DNA of 36,098 nucleotides from JAGVXD01 sp964554415 (GCA_964554415.1 CAZKON010000007.1:1-36098), one strand, 5' to 3'; counted from the first letter of the stretch, positions 7,399 through 15,835 are shown. The notes: a model not told the origin generated them from the letters alone. Numbers and translations: made by a program.

Positions 7399-8366
7399 CT
7401 TTCCAGCGCATAGGGGAACCAGTTTACCTTGTGCTCGTTGAGAATAAAGACATCGTGATTGATTATTTCTTGCGAGAATTTTTCTTTGAGCATATTCATG
7501 ATTTCTCTAAGCTCCTTAACGTTCTCTACTGCAAACTCCAGTGCGAGGTCATATTTTCCCAGAGTTACCGTTGCAAATGTTGATTTGGGGTGCTGGGCAG
7601 CAGCATCAATTATTTTCTCAATATGTCGATGACTTTTAAGCGCGAAGTCAATTTGAAAGTGTTGCAGTCCGAATTTCTCAAAGTTTATCTCAAGTATATG
7701 TGTCCCTATCATTCCCTGATTTCTGAGCCTTTGTATTCGGTATTTTACTACATTGGTTTCTGTTTTTGTTATTTCTGCGAGATCGATGAGTGAAATTCGT
7801 GCGTTTCTTGCAAGTTCTTTGAGTATTTGATAATCCACCCTGTCTATTTTTGGAGTTTTTAGTTCGCGGGGATACTTGGTATGAAGAAGTTTTCCCTGCT
7901 CGTAGAAGAACCGAATATTAAAGCGATGGACTTCCGGCATCGTTAGGATTTCTTGTTCGAGAATGTACTCGCCGAATTTTTCCCTGAAAGGAATAAGAAA
8001 TGCATGAAGGTCTTTGAAATCTTTGGAAAGAATTAGAAAAGTCAGATCATACCTTCCTTCTGTGCTCGCGAAATAGGCAACGGAAGGATAATTTTTAATC
8101 CATTCAACGATTTCTTTTTCTACATCCGGATTGGTTTTGTGAAGTTTATAGAATAATTTATAATAAAATCGGTTGAGACGGGATGTATTCATCGTGGTGA
8201 TACAACTTTTAATGTATTCTTCTTTGAGAAGTCTCTGGAAGCGAAAGCGGACGGTTTCTTTTGCTTTTCGTAGCTTTTTTGCGAGCTGCTGAAAGGTTTG
8301 TCGACTGTTCATATCAAGTTCAAAGAGCAGCTTGCGATCGATGAGATCTAGCATATAGGTCTTCAT
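7395..8366 (-). CDS. tandem Lrp/AsnC-type regulator, copy 2
   Basis: Two Lrp-type winged helices are present, starting at LIDRKLLFELDMNSRQT (residue 8 on) and at IDRVDYQILKELARNARIS (about residue 174), each followed by a RAM-like stretch; 323 residues. The TATA box (TTTATATA, about 8386-8395 on the other strand) lies about 25 bases from the ATG at 8366. It is convergent with the cyclodipeptide synthase/GNAT pair, so that pair lies between two regulators of the same family. Similarity to copies 1, 3 and 4 is in architecture more than in sequence. Confidence 0.85.
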   Translation of the reverse strand: MKTYMLDLIDRKLLFELDMNSRQTFQQLAKKLRKAKETVRFRFQRLLKEEYIKSCITTMNTSRLNRFYYKLFYKLHKTNPDVEKEIVEWIKNYPSVAYFASTEGRYDLTFLILSKDFKDLHAFLIPFREKFGEYILEQEILTMPEVHRFNIRFFYEQGKLLHTKYPRELKTPKIDRVDYQILKELARNARISLIDLAEITKTETNVVKYRIQRLRNQGMIGTHILEINFEKFGLQHFQIDFALKSHRHIEKIIDAAAQHPKSTFATVTLGKYDLALEFAVENVKELREIMNMLKEKFSQEIINHDVFILNEHKVNWFPYALES

Positions 8367-8458
8367 CTTACCCTAAATGAAAGTTAGTATATAAAACTAT
8401 TCATTTTAGTTAATCTATCTCTAGAAATATTAATAATGTCTTTATCGCTTGAGTTTTT

Positions 8459-8962
8459 ATGAAAAGCAAAGCAGAAAAGCGAGATATTTTCGGACTTGGC
8501 ACTTGGAGAAAAGTGTATGTAAAACCCTCTGTGCTTTATCCTCAATTTAGAAGATTTGAGGAAAGAATCTTGAAGGAATACAATCATTCTTGTACCTTGA
8601 TTGAGAATAAGAACATTTTACAGATAGTTGAAGAGCACTTTCCCCCTCAGCGTTATCTTATTGAGTCGGGAGGAATGGGATTTGACGGTACAGGATTTGG
8701 TAAATGGGAAAACGACTATCATTTTTTAGGAGACTGCCTCAGCCCCTTTGACCCACGCAAAGATATCCGAGAACGCATTGAGAAACTCTCTTTTGGAGGA
8801 GATTTTCGCGGGAAGTTTCTATTTGGTAAGCACGATGAGAAACCCTTTATTATTGCAACTACAAAATGGATGGACTACTTTTGTGGGTGGATAGGCTACT
8901 TATTTGTTCGTCAAGATAACTTTCCCGATTACAGTCAATCTATCAAAGATAAACGATATTAA
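8459..8962 (+). CDS. hypothetical protein, 167 residues
   Basis: No family is recognised. The protein is soluble-looking, rich in aromatic residues and glycine (GGMGFDGTGFGKWENDYHF in the middle, WMDYFCGWIGYLFV near the end), with no signal peptide or clear membrane helix. It is divergent from the tandem-Lrp gene at 7395-8366; an AATATTAATAAT element about 30 bases before the ATG could be its TATA box. Codon use looks like that of the neighbours, so I take it as real. Confidence 0.6.
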   Translation: MKSKAEKRDIFGLGTWRKVYVKPSVLYPQFRRFEERILKEYNHSCTLIENKNILQIVEEHFPPQRYLIESGGMGFDGTGFGKWENDYHFLGDCLSPFDPRKDIRERIEKLSFGGDFRGKFLFGKHDEKPFIIATTKWMDYFCGWIGYLFVRQDNFPDYSQSIKDKRY

Positions 8963-9086
8963 CTCTCTTCAAGCATCTTCTCTAACTGGATGTAGATCAC
9001 CCTCGCATTTATATAGGAAATATTCCTTTGAAAGAGACGAAGTAAGAATTTAAATATGGTTTTATCTTGGAAATACAAGGAGAATT

Positions 9087-9650
9087 ATGATACGTTCATC
9101 TGATATACCTCTTAAGAATCTGCCGTCACATGCGCTACTTGCGGCAGGCGAGATCAGCTTGCTTCTTGATTCTTATGATGATATTTTCTCAAGCTTCGAT
9201 CCACGACCTTATAATTTCCGCGCTCTTTCAGACGACTTCTTACAAGAAGCTAAGCGCGCTACTTTGGACAAAGATGACTCACTTGAATTGCATTTTCTTA
9301 TTCCTGAAGCAAAACGTGAGCTTGCCTTAGAAATAAAAATAAGACAGAGATTACATGAGCATTTCAAGCGGCATCGTGAAATATTAGCTAAAGAAATTGT
9401 TGACACAAAACGCAAAGGGTTGTTCATGGCATTAGCAGGCGTTCTCATGATCACAGTTGCGTCGTATCTTTCATTTATTGAGTCTGCGGCTTTTTTAATT
9501 CATTTTCTTATTATAGTACTTGAGCCTGCCGGATGGTTTACTGCATGGACTGGCATGGATGAAGTATACTATACTTCGCGGCAGAAGAAACCAGATTTGG
9601 ATTTTTATACTAAGATGATGCATGCTTCAATCTCTTTTAATTCGTATTGA
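9087..9650 (+). CDS. conserved-looking membrane protein, 187 residues
   Basis: The first 105 residues are soluble and charged, with a block around DSYDDIFSSFDPRPYNFRALSDDF and a helix EIKIRQRLHEHFKRH. Two hydrophobic helices follow at about residues 111-130 and 133-155, then a short tail. The start has AAGGAG seven bases upstream and a TATA box (TTTAAATAT, 9049-9057) that leaves a short leader. The patterned N-terminal block suggests a conserved family, but I cannot name it. The next gene, a metal transporter, has its own promoter 30 bases on. Confidence 0.7.
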   Translation: MIRSSDIPLKNLPSHALLAAGEISLLLDSYDDIFSSFDPRPYNFRALSDDFLQEAKRATLDKDDSLELHFLIPEAKRELALEIKIRQRLHEHFKRHREILAKEIVDTKRKGLFMALAGVLMITVASYLSFIESAAFLIHFLIIVLEPAGWFTAWTGMDEVYYTSRQKKPDLDFYTKMMHASISFNSY

Positions 9651-9684
9651 AAATCTTTAAATAGCATTCCTCTTTATAAATTGT

Positions 9685-10431
9685 ATGTCCGTTGTTTTAT
9701 ACACAATCGTCAGCGTTTTAGTCATTAGTTTGCTGGCTTTTATCGGCATTGTCAGTCTTGCGGTAAACGCAAAACGATTGAAGACTATCCTGATATATCT
9801 TATCAGTTTTTCTGCCGGAGCTTTATTTGGTGATGCGTTTATCCATTTACTGCCAGAGGTTGTTGAATCATATGGTTTTTCGTTCATTGTTTCACTTGGA
9901 GTGCTAAGCGGCATTGTAGTATTCTTTGTTCTGGAGAAAATTATTCACTGGCAACACTGCCATTTTCCTATAACTGAAGAGCATGTGCATACTTTTGCGT
10001 ATATGAATCTTATTGGAGATGCATTACATAATTTTATTGATGGAGTTATCATTGCTGCAAGCTATGTTATCAGCATTCCTACAGGTCTGGCTACGACTCT
10101 CGCAGTTGCACTCCACGAGATTCCACAAGAAATAGGCGATTTCGGTGTTTTGCTTTATGGAGGATTTTCCCGCAGCAAAGCGCTGGTTCTTAATTTCGTT
10201 TCTGCTTTGGCTGCTGTTCTTGGGGCAGCTCTGGCGCTTTGGGCAATCACTGTTGTTGAGCAGATTGAGATGTTTTTAGTGCCTATTGCTGTTGGAGGTT
10301 TTATTTATATTGCAGGCAGTGATTTGATTCCTGAGCTTCATAAAGAAACCAGGCTACGGCGCTCGATTATGCAGGTAATTGCATTTCTACTAGGTATAGG
10401 AGTGATGAGTGCTCTTTTATTGTTCGATTAA
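9685..10431 (+). CDS. ZIP-family divalent metal transporter
   Basis: ZIP transporters bring zinc or iron into the cytoplasm. The 248-residue protein is hydrophobic with about eight membrane segments. The two metal-site helices are clear: HNFIDG (H115, D119) in segment IV and HEIPQEIGD (H144, E149) in segment V. A His-rich loop (HWQHCH, then EEHVHT) lies just before segment IV. A TATA box (TTTAAATAG, 9656-9663) about 25 bases before the ATG gives a leaderless start. Confidence 0.93.
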   Translation: MSVVLYTIVSVLVISLLAFIGIVSLAVNAKRLKTILIYLISFSAGALFGDAFIHLLPEVVESYGFSFIVSLGVLSGIVVFFVLEKIIHWQHCHFPITEEHVHTFAYMNLIGDALHNFIDGVIIAASYVISIPTGLATTLAVALHEIPQEIGDFGVLLYGGFSRSKALVLNFVSALAAVLGAALALWAITVVEQIEMFLVPIAVGGFIYIAGSDLIPELHKETRLRRSIMQVIAFLLGIGVMSALLLFD

Positions 10432-10472
10432 AGCAGGTAGATTTATAATCCTGCAATTTCAGAAAAGGAGAA

Positions 10473-10543
10473 GGGCCTGTAGTATAGTGGCAATACGCTC
10501 GAATGGCATTCGAGAGACTCGAGTTCAATTCTCGGCGGGTCCA
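10473..10543 (+). tRNA. tRNA-Ala (anticodon GGC)
   Basis: A full cloverleaf can be drawn: acceptor GGGCCTG / CGGGTCC, D stem GTAT / ATAC, anticodon stem CTCGA / TCGAG with loop ATGGCAT (anticodon GGC), T arm with TTCAATT. G3 faces T70, the identity pair of alanine tRNA. No CCA is encoded beyond the discriminator A. A TATA (TTTATAAT, about 10442-10449) precedes it. Confidence 0.95.
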
Positions 10544-10580
10544 GAAAACAATAACAGTGTTTTATAAGGCATCGCTACAC

Positions 10581-10651
10581 GGGCCCGTAGTATAACGGCA
10601 GAACGCGACATTCGCATTGTCGAAATCCGAGTTCAATTCTCGGCGGGTCCA
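10581..10651 (+). tRNA. tRNA-Ala (anticodon CGC), integration target
   Basis: The cloverleaf has acceptor GGGCCCG / CGGGTCC with the alanine G3-T70 pair, anticodon stem CGACA / TGTCG with loop TTCGCAT (anticodon CGC), and T arm CCGAG / CTCGG with TTCAATT. The D stem has weak pairs. Its last 11 bases, CGGCGGGTCCA, recur at 18598 and 21177 and form the core of the att sites. Confidence 0.93.
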
Positions 10652-10677
10652 TGATAGTATTCTGTTAGATTCTGGAG
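10641..10677 (+). repeat. attL-like repeat: tRNA core plus element left end
   Basis: The core CGGCGGGTCCA is followed by 26 bases ending in ATTCTGTTAGATTCTGGAG. The same 37-base unit with four mismatches is at 18598-18634. The match beyond the core implies that both elements share a left-end arm, perhaps an integrase binding site. Confidence 0.75.
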
Positions 10678-11091
10678 AAGTTAAGAGAAAACAAGCATGA
10701 AAATCAAATATATAGCGAGGAGCAGGCACAAAAATAGTACTGAAATGATACAGGTTGTTTATAACTTCCCGTGCTTTTATTCACGCATGAAGGTAGCACA
10801 TTCGGTAGCAGAGTCATTTAAATGTAAGTTACTTGCATTACAATGCTTAAAAATGTGCACGACTTTACATCAAACTATGTTCAACATGGTTCATGAAATT
10901 TATAACATGGCAAACCAGAGACAGACAATGAAAAAAGGCGGAGTAGTACTAACTGATACTAAGCGTATAAAAGTTACAATGTCTTTTTCAAATACGATTT
11001 GCGAAAATGTCCACATTTTTGCGGACAAACAATATAAGCGAGTCCATCCCATGTCCATGTGGCATATAAATACAAGGAGCTAAACAACACC
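10678..11091. other. left-end non-coding stretch with integrase promoter
   Basis: No convincing gene is seen; a 128-codon frame here runs over the integrase TATA box and has unlikely composition. The stretch holds a TATA box CATATAAATAC (11063-11073) for the integrase and, upstream of it, related sites ATGTCCACAT (11007-11016) and ATGTCCATGT (11051-11060) and an inverted pair TGTCC / GGACA (11008-11027), which may be operators. Confidence 0.4.
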
Positions 11092-12282
11092 ATGAAAATA
11101 GATCCCTACAAGAATAAGGAATTGTACTTTGCATGGAAAACATGCGCCCAGAACGGCATAGAAGGGCTTTGTGGCGCAGATTCACAGTTGCTTGTGCAGT
11201 ATTTGCAGGATATGGAAATTGGCGTGAATGTTGGTGGCAGTGCGCCGAAAGGACCTCGGAGCTTCATTCATTTGAAATCACTTAAAGACAAGCTTCTGCC
11301 CATTATTCGCAAGACACGTGAATTGTACGGTTTTGAGTCTATTACACAAATTAGAGAAGAGCAGCTGCATTTGTTCTTTACAAACATGCTTAACGGCATC
11401 ATTGTGAAAAAGGACGGTAAGCCGTATAAGTCGGTTGCAGACTATGTGAAAATCTTCAAAGCATTTTGGCATTGGTATATGCGCATCAGCAAAAAGAAAG
11501 GTATGGAGATTCCTGACATTACAACGGATTTGGATGCACGGCAGGAAAAGCCTGACTGGGTATATCTCACAGAGGAAGAAATCAAGAAATTAGCAGAGAA
11601 TGTGCGGTATGACTATAAGGTGTTGATCTGGTTTCTGTTTGATACGGGCATTCGTGCTCCTACCGAATTGATGAATATTCGCGTATCCGACTTTTACAAT
11701 GATTTCAGGGAGTTACAGATACGGGAAGAAGTGAGCAAGACATTTGGAAGACGCATTAAGTTGATGCTATGCTCTTCACTCATTAAAGAATATATCAAAG
11801 AGAAAGGTCTTGCTTCAGGCGATTATGTGTTCACGACAAGCCATTACGCTGTTAATCAATATTTTAAACGCCTTGCAAAGCGCATCTTTAGCGACAAAGT
11901 AACGCAAGCAGGGCAAAAATACTCAGAATTAACGATGTATGACTTTCGTCATAATTCTTGTTGCTATTGGTTGCCAAGGTACAAAAGCGAGAGTGCCTTA
12001 AAGTATCGTTTTGGTTGGAAAGAGAGCGATAAGATTCATTATTACAGCGAACTGTTAGGCATGAAAGACACAATTACTGAAGATGATTTACTTGTGGATG
12101 TAACAAGAACTGAAATTGAGCGTAAACTTGAGAAATCTGAAAAAGAGAAAGATTTGATGCGTGATGAGATTCAGACTTTAAGGATGCAGATGGTGCAAAT
12201 CTCAGAATTGACAAAGCAGTTGCATTCTCAAATTAAAACAGAAGGAGGTGGAGCATTACCGATAAAAGCAGTGATGGCTTAG
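11092..12282 (+). CDS. tyrosine recombinase / integrase
   Basis: This enzyme would insert and excise the element at tRNA-Ala. The C-terminal catalytic domain shows box I Arg (DTGIRAPTELMNI), the box II HxxR region as YDFRHN with Tyr where His is usual, a GW in place of GH (FGWKES), and the nucleophile Tyr in HYYSEL. The N-terminal half looks like a SAM-like core-binding domain (SVADYVKIFKAFWHWYMRIS). A coiled coil of about 35 residues ends the protein. I start it at ATG 11092, 25 bases after the TATA box, rather than at an in-frame ATG at 11059 that overlaps the TATA region. It overlaps the start of the next gene. Confidence 0.88.
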   Translation: MKIDPYKNKELYFAWKTCAQNGIEGLCGADSQLLVQYLQDMEIGVNVGGSAPKGPRSFIHLKSLKDKLLPIIRKTRELYGFESITQIREEQLHLFFTNMLNGIIVKKDGKPYKSVADYVKIFKAFWHWYMRISKKKGMEIPDITTDLDARQEKPDWVYLTEEEIKKLAENVRYDYKVLIWFLFDTGIRAPTELMNIRVSDFYNDFRELQIREEVSKTFGRRIKLMLCSSLIKEYIKEKGLASGDYVFTTSHYAVNQYFKRLAKRIFSDKVTQAGQKYSELTMYDFRHNSCCYWLPRYKSESALKYRFGWKESDKIHYYSELLGMKDTITEDDLLVDVTRTEIERKLEKSEKEKDLMRDEIQTLRMQMVQISELTKQLHSQIKTEGGGALPIKAVMA

Positions 12283-12320
12283 GCACAAGCGAATGGGTAA
12301 TTATTGTTTTTGGCATTGGC

Positions 12321-13364
12321 TTGGCTGTGCAATTCGCCCTTCTTCCTTTTCTACGGCAGCTTAAAACAGACTTTTTGCATTGGTTGCAAGGCGTGCAGCT
12401 CTTTTTGCTTAGCTTGTTTACGAGTTGGAAGTTTTATGCTGTGTTGTTTGTTATCTCTTTGCCCTTCTTACTTTATCTGAACTACCGTTTGCATTTCAGG
12501 GCTTTTGAGAAAAAGAGACAATTTGAAGAAGAGAAGAGGCAAGCAGAAGAAAAATGTGATGAAATAAAAGAACTCTTGAACAAGAGTATTGAATATTTCT
12601 CATCTGAAGAGCTAAACTCACTTACTCTAAAACTTGATAAGGCAATTTTTTTCTGCGAAAAATACGATGAATTAAAGGGATACCTCGATAAGCTTTATGA
12701 GAAGTATGAGGAAGCAGAAAAACAAATGGAAATTGCGGTACACAAGGAGCATGTTGAAGAACTGCGCGATAAGGAAGGGGAGCTTAAAGAGAAGATTCAG
12801 TCACTCAAATACGAAAAAGAAAAGCGTGAGCATGAAGAGCGAGAAAAGCGAGATGCAATTCTTGAAGATTTAGAAATCTATGAGAATCCTGTTTTCGGGC
12901 GCGAGGATGTGAGTGAGAAAGAAGTGGGTGCGCTATTGGAATCAGGCTATTTTCGTATCAACGAATTCTGCCCTTATGAGCAGAAGATGATTACTGTTTT
13001 GGTAAAACCTACAATGCAGCACTCTAAAACACATACGTTCTTGGTCTGGAGTATAAAAAAGATTCTTGAAGATATGGAAGGAGTCAAGAATGTAATGGAA
13101 CATCTGACGAAAGATGCAGACCTGACATTTGTGCATGATAGAAAAACGTATGCACTCGAAATTGAGACAGGAACACTGCTTGGAAAAAAGGAGCAGTTGA
13201 AAGAAAAGATTGCATCCTTGAATAGAAAGTATCAAACTCGTTGGCTGATTTTGGTTTCACATCGCGATTTGTTCTCAAAATATCGTGATTTTGGCAGAGT
13301 TGCAACGCGCAAAAATGTGCGAAAAATGCTTGAAAAACTGCTGAAAAATGCACACTCGAAATAA
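12321..13364 (+). CDS. membrane-anchored coiled-coil protein with nuclease-like C-terminus
   Basis: From the N-terminus: a hydrophobic helix, a second membrane helix (about residues 38-55), a charged coiled coil (about 60-185), then a domain with H238, a DAD triad (265-267) and ALEIETGT (E280, E282). D...ExE with a distant His recalls PD-(D/E)XK nucleases and especially the replication-relaxation (Replic_Relax-like) family of mobile elements; this is by eye. TTG 12321 is the conventional start, but the frame is open further back, the first membrane helix begins upstream (WVIIVFGIGLAVQF), and a strong GGAGGTG at 12244-12250 precedes an in-frame ATT at 12255. A true start inside the integrase gene is likely. 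A broken homologue is at 18630-19001. Confidence 0.7.
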   Translation: MAVQFALLPFLRQLKTDFLHWLQGVQLFLLSLFTSWKFYAVLFVISLPFLLYLNYRLHFRAFEKKRQFEEEKRQAEEKCDEIKELLNKSIEYFSSEELNSLTLKLDKAIFFCEKYDELKGYLDKLYEKYEEAEKQMEIAVHKEHVEELRDKEGELKEKIQSLKYEKEKREHEEREKRDAILEDLEIYENPVFGREDVSEKEVGALLESGYFRINEFCPYEQKMITVLVKPTMQHSKTHTFLVWSIKKILEDMEGVKNVMEHLTKDADLTFVHDRKTYALEIETGTLLGKKEQLKEKIASLNRKYQTRWLILVSHRDLFSKYRDFGRVATRKNVRKMLEKLLKNAHSK

Positions 13365-13483
13365 GCGAGTGTGAAACGTTGTTTTACGACGTGGACGCTC
13401 TCGAAAATGGCTATTTTAGCCACCTCTGTATATTCTCTGCGCCTCCCTGCAAGTCTGAGGTAGAAGGACTGTTTTATGACAGT

Positions 13484-13840
13484 TTACTGATTATTAGTAT
13501 AGCTACTTTCTGCTGCTCTTCTAAGGGCTAAAAATGCTTCTTTCAAAGGCTGACTTACTGCACTTTCAGATTCTCCCAATACCAGTTTTTGATAAGCGTC
13601 TAAAAATTCTAATCTGAGTCTGTGGAATAAATGTAAGAAATGACGGAGAAAGTTTATACAATCTAAAATTGCAAATTCTATACCTCCAGTTTCATTGTAT
13701 AGACTTTTTGCATAGTCTGCCACTTGCTCCTCAATTACCTCAGTTGTAATAAAAATATAATTGTCTATTTTTTTACCAAATTTATCTATCTTTTGAAGTG
13801 CCCTATTTAGATCTTCCTTAGTTACTCTTTTCATTTTCAT
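13484..13840 (-). CDS. possible C-terminal fragment of a type II restriction endonuclease
   Basis: 118 residues, mostly helical. The segment from GGIEFAILDCINFLRHFLHLF to QPLKEAFLALRRAAES resembles, from memory, the ends of SacI-type restriction enzymes; this is tentative. No nuclease motif is complete here and no methyltransferase is nearby, so it may be a remnant or a stand-alone small protein. It has an ATG and shares a TATA region with the TrmB gene in the other direction, which suggests it is still transcribed. Confidence 0.45.
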   Translation of the reverse strand: MKMKRVTKEDLNRALQKIDKFGKKIDNYIFITTEVIEEQVADYAKSLYNETGGIEFAILDCINFLRHFLHLFHRLRLEFLDAYQKLVLGESESAVSQPLKEAFLALRRAAESSYTNNQ

Positions 13841-13882
13841 TTCATAACTTGAAACGCTCCCAAATGAGACTACTGTAGGTAA

Positions 13883-13893
13883 CTTTAAATAAG
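13883..13893. promoter_or_regulatory. TATA box that may serve both directions
   Basis: CTTTAAATAAG lies 25 bases before the TrmB ATG (13913). Read on the other strand it is CTTATTTAAAG, the only good TATA candidate for the gene starting at 13840, where it would leave a leader of about 22 bases. Confidence 0.45.
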
Positions 13894-13912
13894 GAAAGTT
13901 TCTCTAAGCTTA

Positions 13913-14644
13913 ATGGACACGTCTATCTTAGAGGACTTGGGACTTACAAACGCAGAAATTAAAGTATATATTGCTCTTTCAGAATTAGGCTCAAGTGTTG
14001 CCGGACCGATTATTGAGAAAACAGGACTTCAAAACTCTGTAATTCACAGAGCACTCCACTCTTTAATCACTAAAGGACTTATCACATTCATAGTAGAAGG
14101 AAAAGGAAAGACATACCAAATTTCTGATCCTCGCACGTTTCTTACATATTTAGATGAGAAGCGACATAAATTTGAGACGATAATTCCAGAATTACTTAGA
14201 CGAAGAGACTCTACTAAGGAGAAGAAAGAAGCAGTAACGTTTAAAGGTAAAAAAGGAATTACTCAAATGTACACTCAGCTTCTTAATTCTGGAGGCAATG
14301 AATACAATACTTTTGGAGGTGGAAAAGGAGTAACTTATGATATAATGGGGGAAACATGGTGGAGAAACTTACATGTACGAAGAATTGCTTTAAAATTAAA
14401 ATCACGACAAATCTTTGATGCGTCTATAAAGCCGTTTGGAGAATCCCTGAATAAGCTCCCTTATACTCAAATTAGATTCTTACCTCAAGAATTTCAGCAA
14501 CTTACGGAAACCGTGATTGTGGGAGAATATGTTGCCGTAGCCATCTTCACAGATGATCCGTATGGCATCCTTATTCACGATAGAAGTGCTGCTGAAGGAT
14601 ATCGTAAGCACTTTGAACTTCTTTGGAAGTCTGCGAAATATTAA
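13913..14644 (+). CDS. TrmB-family transcriptional regulator
   Basis: The N-terminal winged helix fits TrmB (LEDLGLTNAEIKVYIALSELGSSVAGPIIEKTG, then NSVIHRALHSLITKGLI, about residues 5-65). The C-terminal sensor-type domain runs from KGKKGITQMYTQLL to FELLWKSAKY, with the typical end also seen in the fragment at 206-652. At 243 residues it is of normal length for the short form. TrmB proteins usually answer to sugars; here the gene sits in a mobile element between two restriction-like genes, so it may rather control those. Leaderless start, TATA at 13883-13893. Confidence 0.88.
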   Translation: MDTSILEDLGLTNAEIKVYIALSELGSSVAGPIIEKTGLQNSVIHRALHSLITKGLITFIVEGKGKTYQISDPRTFLTYLDEKRHKFETIIPELLRRRDSTKEKKEAVTFKGKKGITQMYTQLLNSGGNEYNTFGGGKGVTYDIMGETWWRNLHVRRIALKLKSRQIFDASIKPFGESLNKLPYTQIRFLPQEFQQLTETVIVGEYVAVAIFTDDPYGILIHDRSAAEGYRKHFELLWKSAKY

Positions 14645-14722
14645 AAATAGAGTTAGGTTATTATAGACGAGGTGATTTTTTGCATGGCGAGAGCATTCAT
14701 TCTCTTTATTGCTAAATCATAG

Positions 14723-15490
14723 TTATGCTAACGAGTACTCTCCATTTCCTTTGAATTGTAAGAATCCTCTGTCTCTCAATATCTGAAGTTGTTGTCTTAT
14801 TTTCTCTTCTATGTGTGCATTATTAGGGTGAATCTTATTGAATTCGTCTTTAAATTTGTAGATTTCTTCAAGATGAAATTCTTTTTTATTTAAAGAATGA
14901 ATTACATTTAGAACATCGATTGTCCATCCCCCCTCAGAAACAGGCGATTTTTTCATAAAATCAATTTTTTTCCATCTTGCATTAACATCGGTTTTCTCTA
15001 AGATAATTTGATCTTTGATTATTGGAATTCTTCCTTCTTCGGGTATCTTTTCCATAAGGAGATTACATCCTATCCATCCTTTTCTTTCAGCATTTTCTGA
15101 GAGGGGGTTTCTCTTTTCTATAGTTTCTTCAATGAAGAAGAAAGAAGGAATCAAAAGAAGGTTTTTAACATAGTAGTCATCACCATATTGAAGAAAAATA
15201 AAATTTGGGCGTGTGCCATCTCTAATTGATTGAATCATTGTAGAAAACGCACCATCAACTATCTTTTTCCCCAAGAGATGGTTCTGGCTTTTTAATTGAA
15301 AATTCTCTCGACAGTTTTCACAGCGAAAGTCTGTCACAGGAGTGTTTGTTTTTAATCTTACAATATTCTCATTCAAGCAGGAAATGCAGAAGAGATTCTT
15401 TTCTGCCCAATCTTCTGTCAGGATCCGTATTCTTTGCGAGTTGCTTTTATACTTATCAAAAACTTCCGGATTGTACATTTGCAGGTTCAT
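14723..15490 (-). CDS. dpnI-like: DpnI-like methyl-directed restriction endonuclease
   Basis: DpnI cuts GATC only when its adenine is methylated. The protein is collinear with DpnI over its full length (255 against 254 residues): the start (KYKSNSQRIRILTEDW), a zinc site of four cysteines (C35, C38, C57, C60), the catalytic region PVTDF...NFQLKSQ, GWIGCN, and the C-terminal winged helix (GWTIDVLNVIH to IEEKIRQQLQILRDRGFLQFKG). The nuclease triad of DpnI, Asp53/Glu64/Lys66, is Asp54/Gln65/Lys67 here, so Glu is replaced by Gln. QxK occurs in Mrr-type nucleases, so activity may persist. No adenine methylase is nearby. It is divergent from a 93-residue gene across a shared palindromic promoter. 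Confidence 0.9.
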   Translation of the reverse strand: MNLQMYNPEVFDKYKSNSQRIRILTEDWAEKNLFCISCLNENIVRLKTNTPVTDFRCENCRENFQLKSQNHLLGKKIVDGAFSTMIQSIRDGTRPNFIFLQYGDDYYVKNLLLIPSFFFIEETIEKRNPLSENAERKGWIGCNLLMEKIPEEGRIPIIKDQIILEKTDVNARWKKIDFMKKSPVSEGGWTIDVLNVIHSLNKKEFHLEEIYKFKDEFNKIHPNNAHIEEKIRQQLQILRDRGFLQFKGNGEYSLA

Positions 15491-15514
15491 GAGATAATAG
15501 TTAAACTGCTCATG

Positions 15515-15539
15515 GATCTATTTAAATACTCGCGAGATC
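15515..15539. promoter_or_regulatory. shared divergent promoter flanked by two GATC sites
   Basis: The perfect palindrome TATTTAAATA (15519-15528) can act as TATA box in both directions: 27 bases to the ATG at 15551 and 34 to the DpnI-like ATG at 15490. It is flanked by GATCT (15515-15519) and AGATC (15535-15539), an inverted pair that contains the DpnI target sequence. Confidence 0.6.
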
Positions 15540-15550
15540 ACTGAAAAAAT

Positions 15551-15832
15551 ATGAAGATAGTACAGACAACTGTTCAAAAGTCTTTTTTTGTTGAAGTAGG
15601 AGGTAAAAATTACTACGTAGATTTTATAGATTCTGATAAACAAAATATCAGTTTATTGAAAATGGATCTCTGGCAAATTACTGATCAAGACCATGAAGAA
15701 TTAGATCTCTATCTCCTAGGTGATTCGAGCAAAGAGGAAAAGAAAAGAGTAAGAAAGAATTGGTTGATTGCTAACAAACTCATTGCTTTTTGTATGAAAC
15801 ATTTCAATGATTACAATCCTTTAAAGAGATAA
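15551..15832 (+). CDS. hypothetical protein, 93 residues
   Basis: A small soluble protein with a beta-like N-terminal half (FFVEVGGKNYYVDFIDSD), an acidic middle (DQDHEELDLYLLGD) and a basic helical C-terminus. No family is recognised. It has a leaderless promoter shared with the DpnI-like gene, so the two may be made under the same conditions; an accessory or regulatory role is only inference from that layout. Confidence 0.55.
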   Translation: MKIVQTTVQKSFFVEVGGKNYYVDFIDSDKQNISLLKMDLWQITDQDHEELDLYLLGDSSKEEKKRVRKNWLIANKLIAFCMKHFNDYNPLKR

Positions 15833-15835
15833 AAA

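Noticed and set aside
10697..11083. 128-codon plus-strand ORF at the left end of element 1
   Set aside because: Its composition is unusual (many Met, Cys and His without pattern), it has no promoter at the right distance, and it runs over the integrase TATA box and its candidate operators.
12255..12320. Programmed frameshift joining integrase and the next gene
   Set aside because: No slippery sequence was seen at the overlap; a separate start with the GGAGGTG site explains the layout better.
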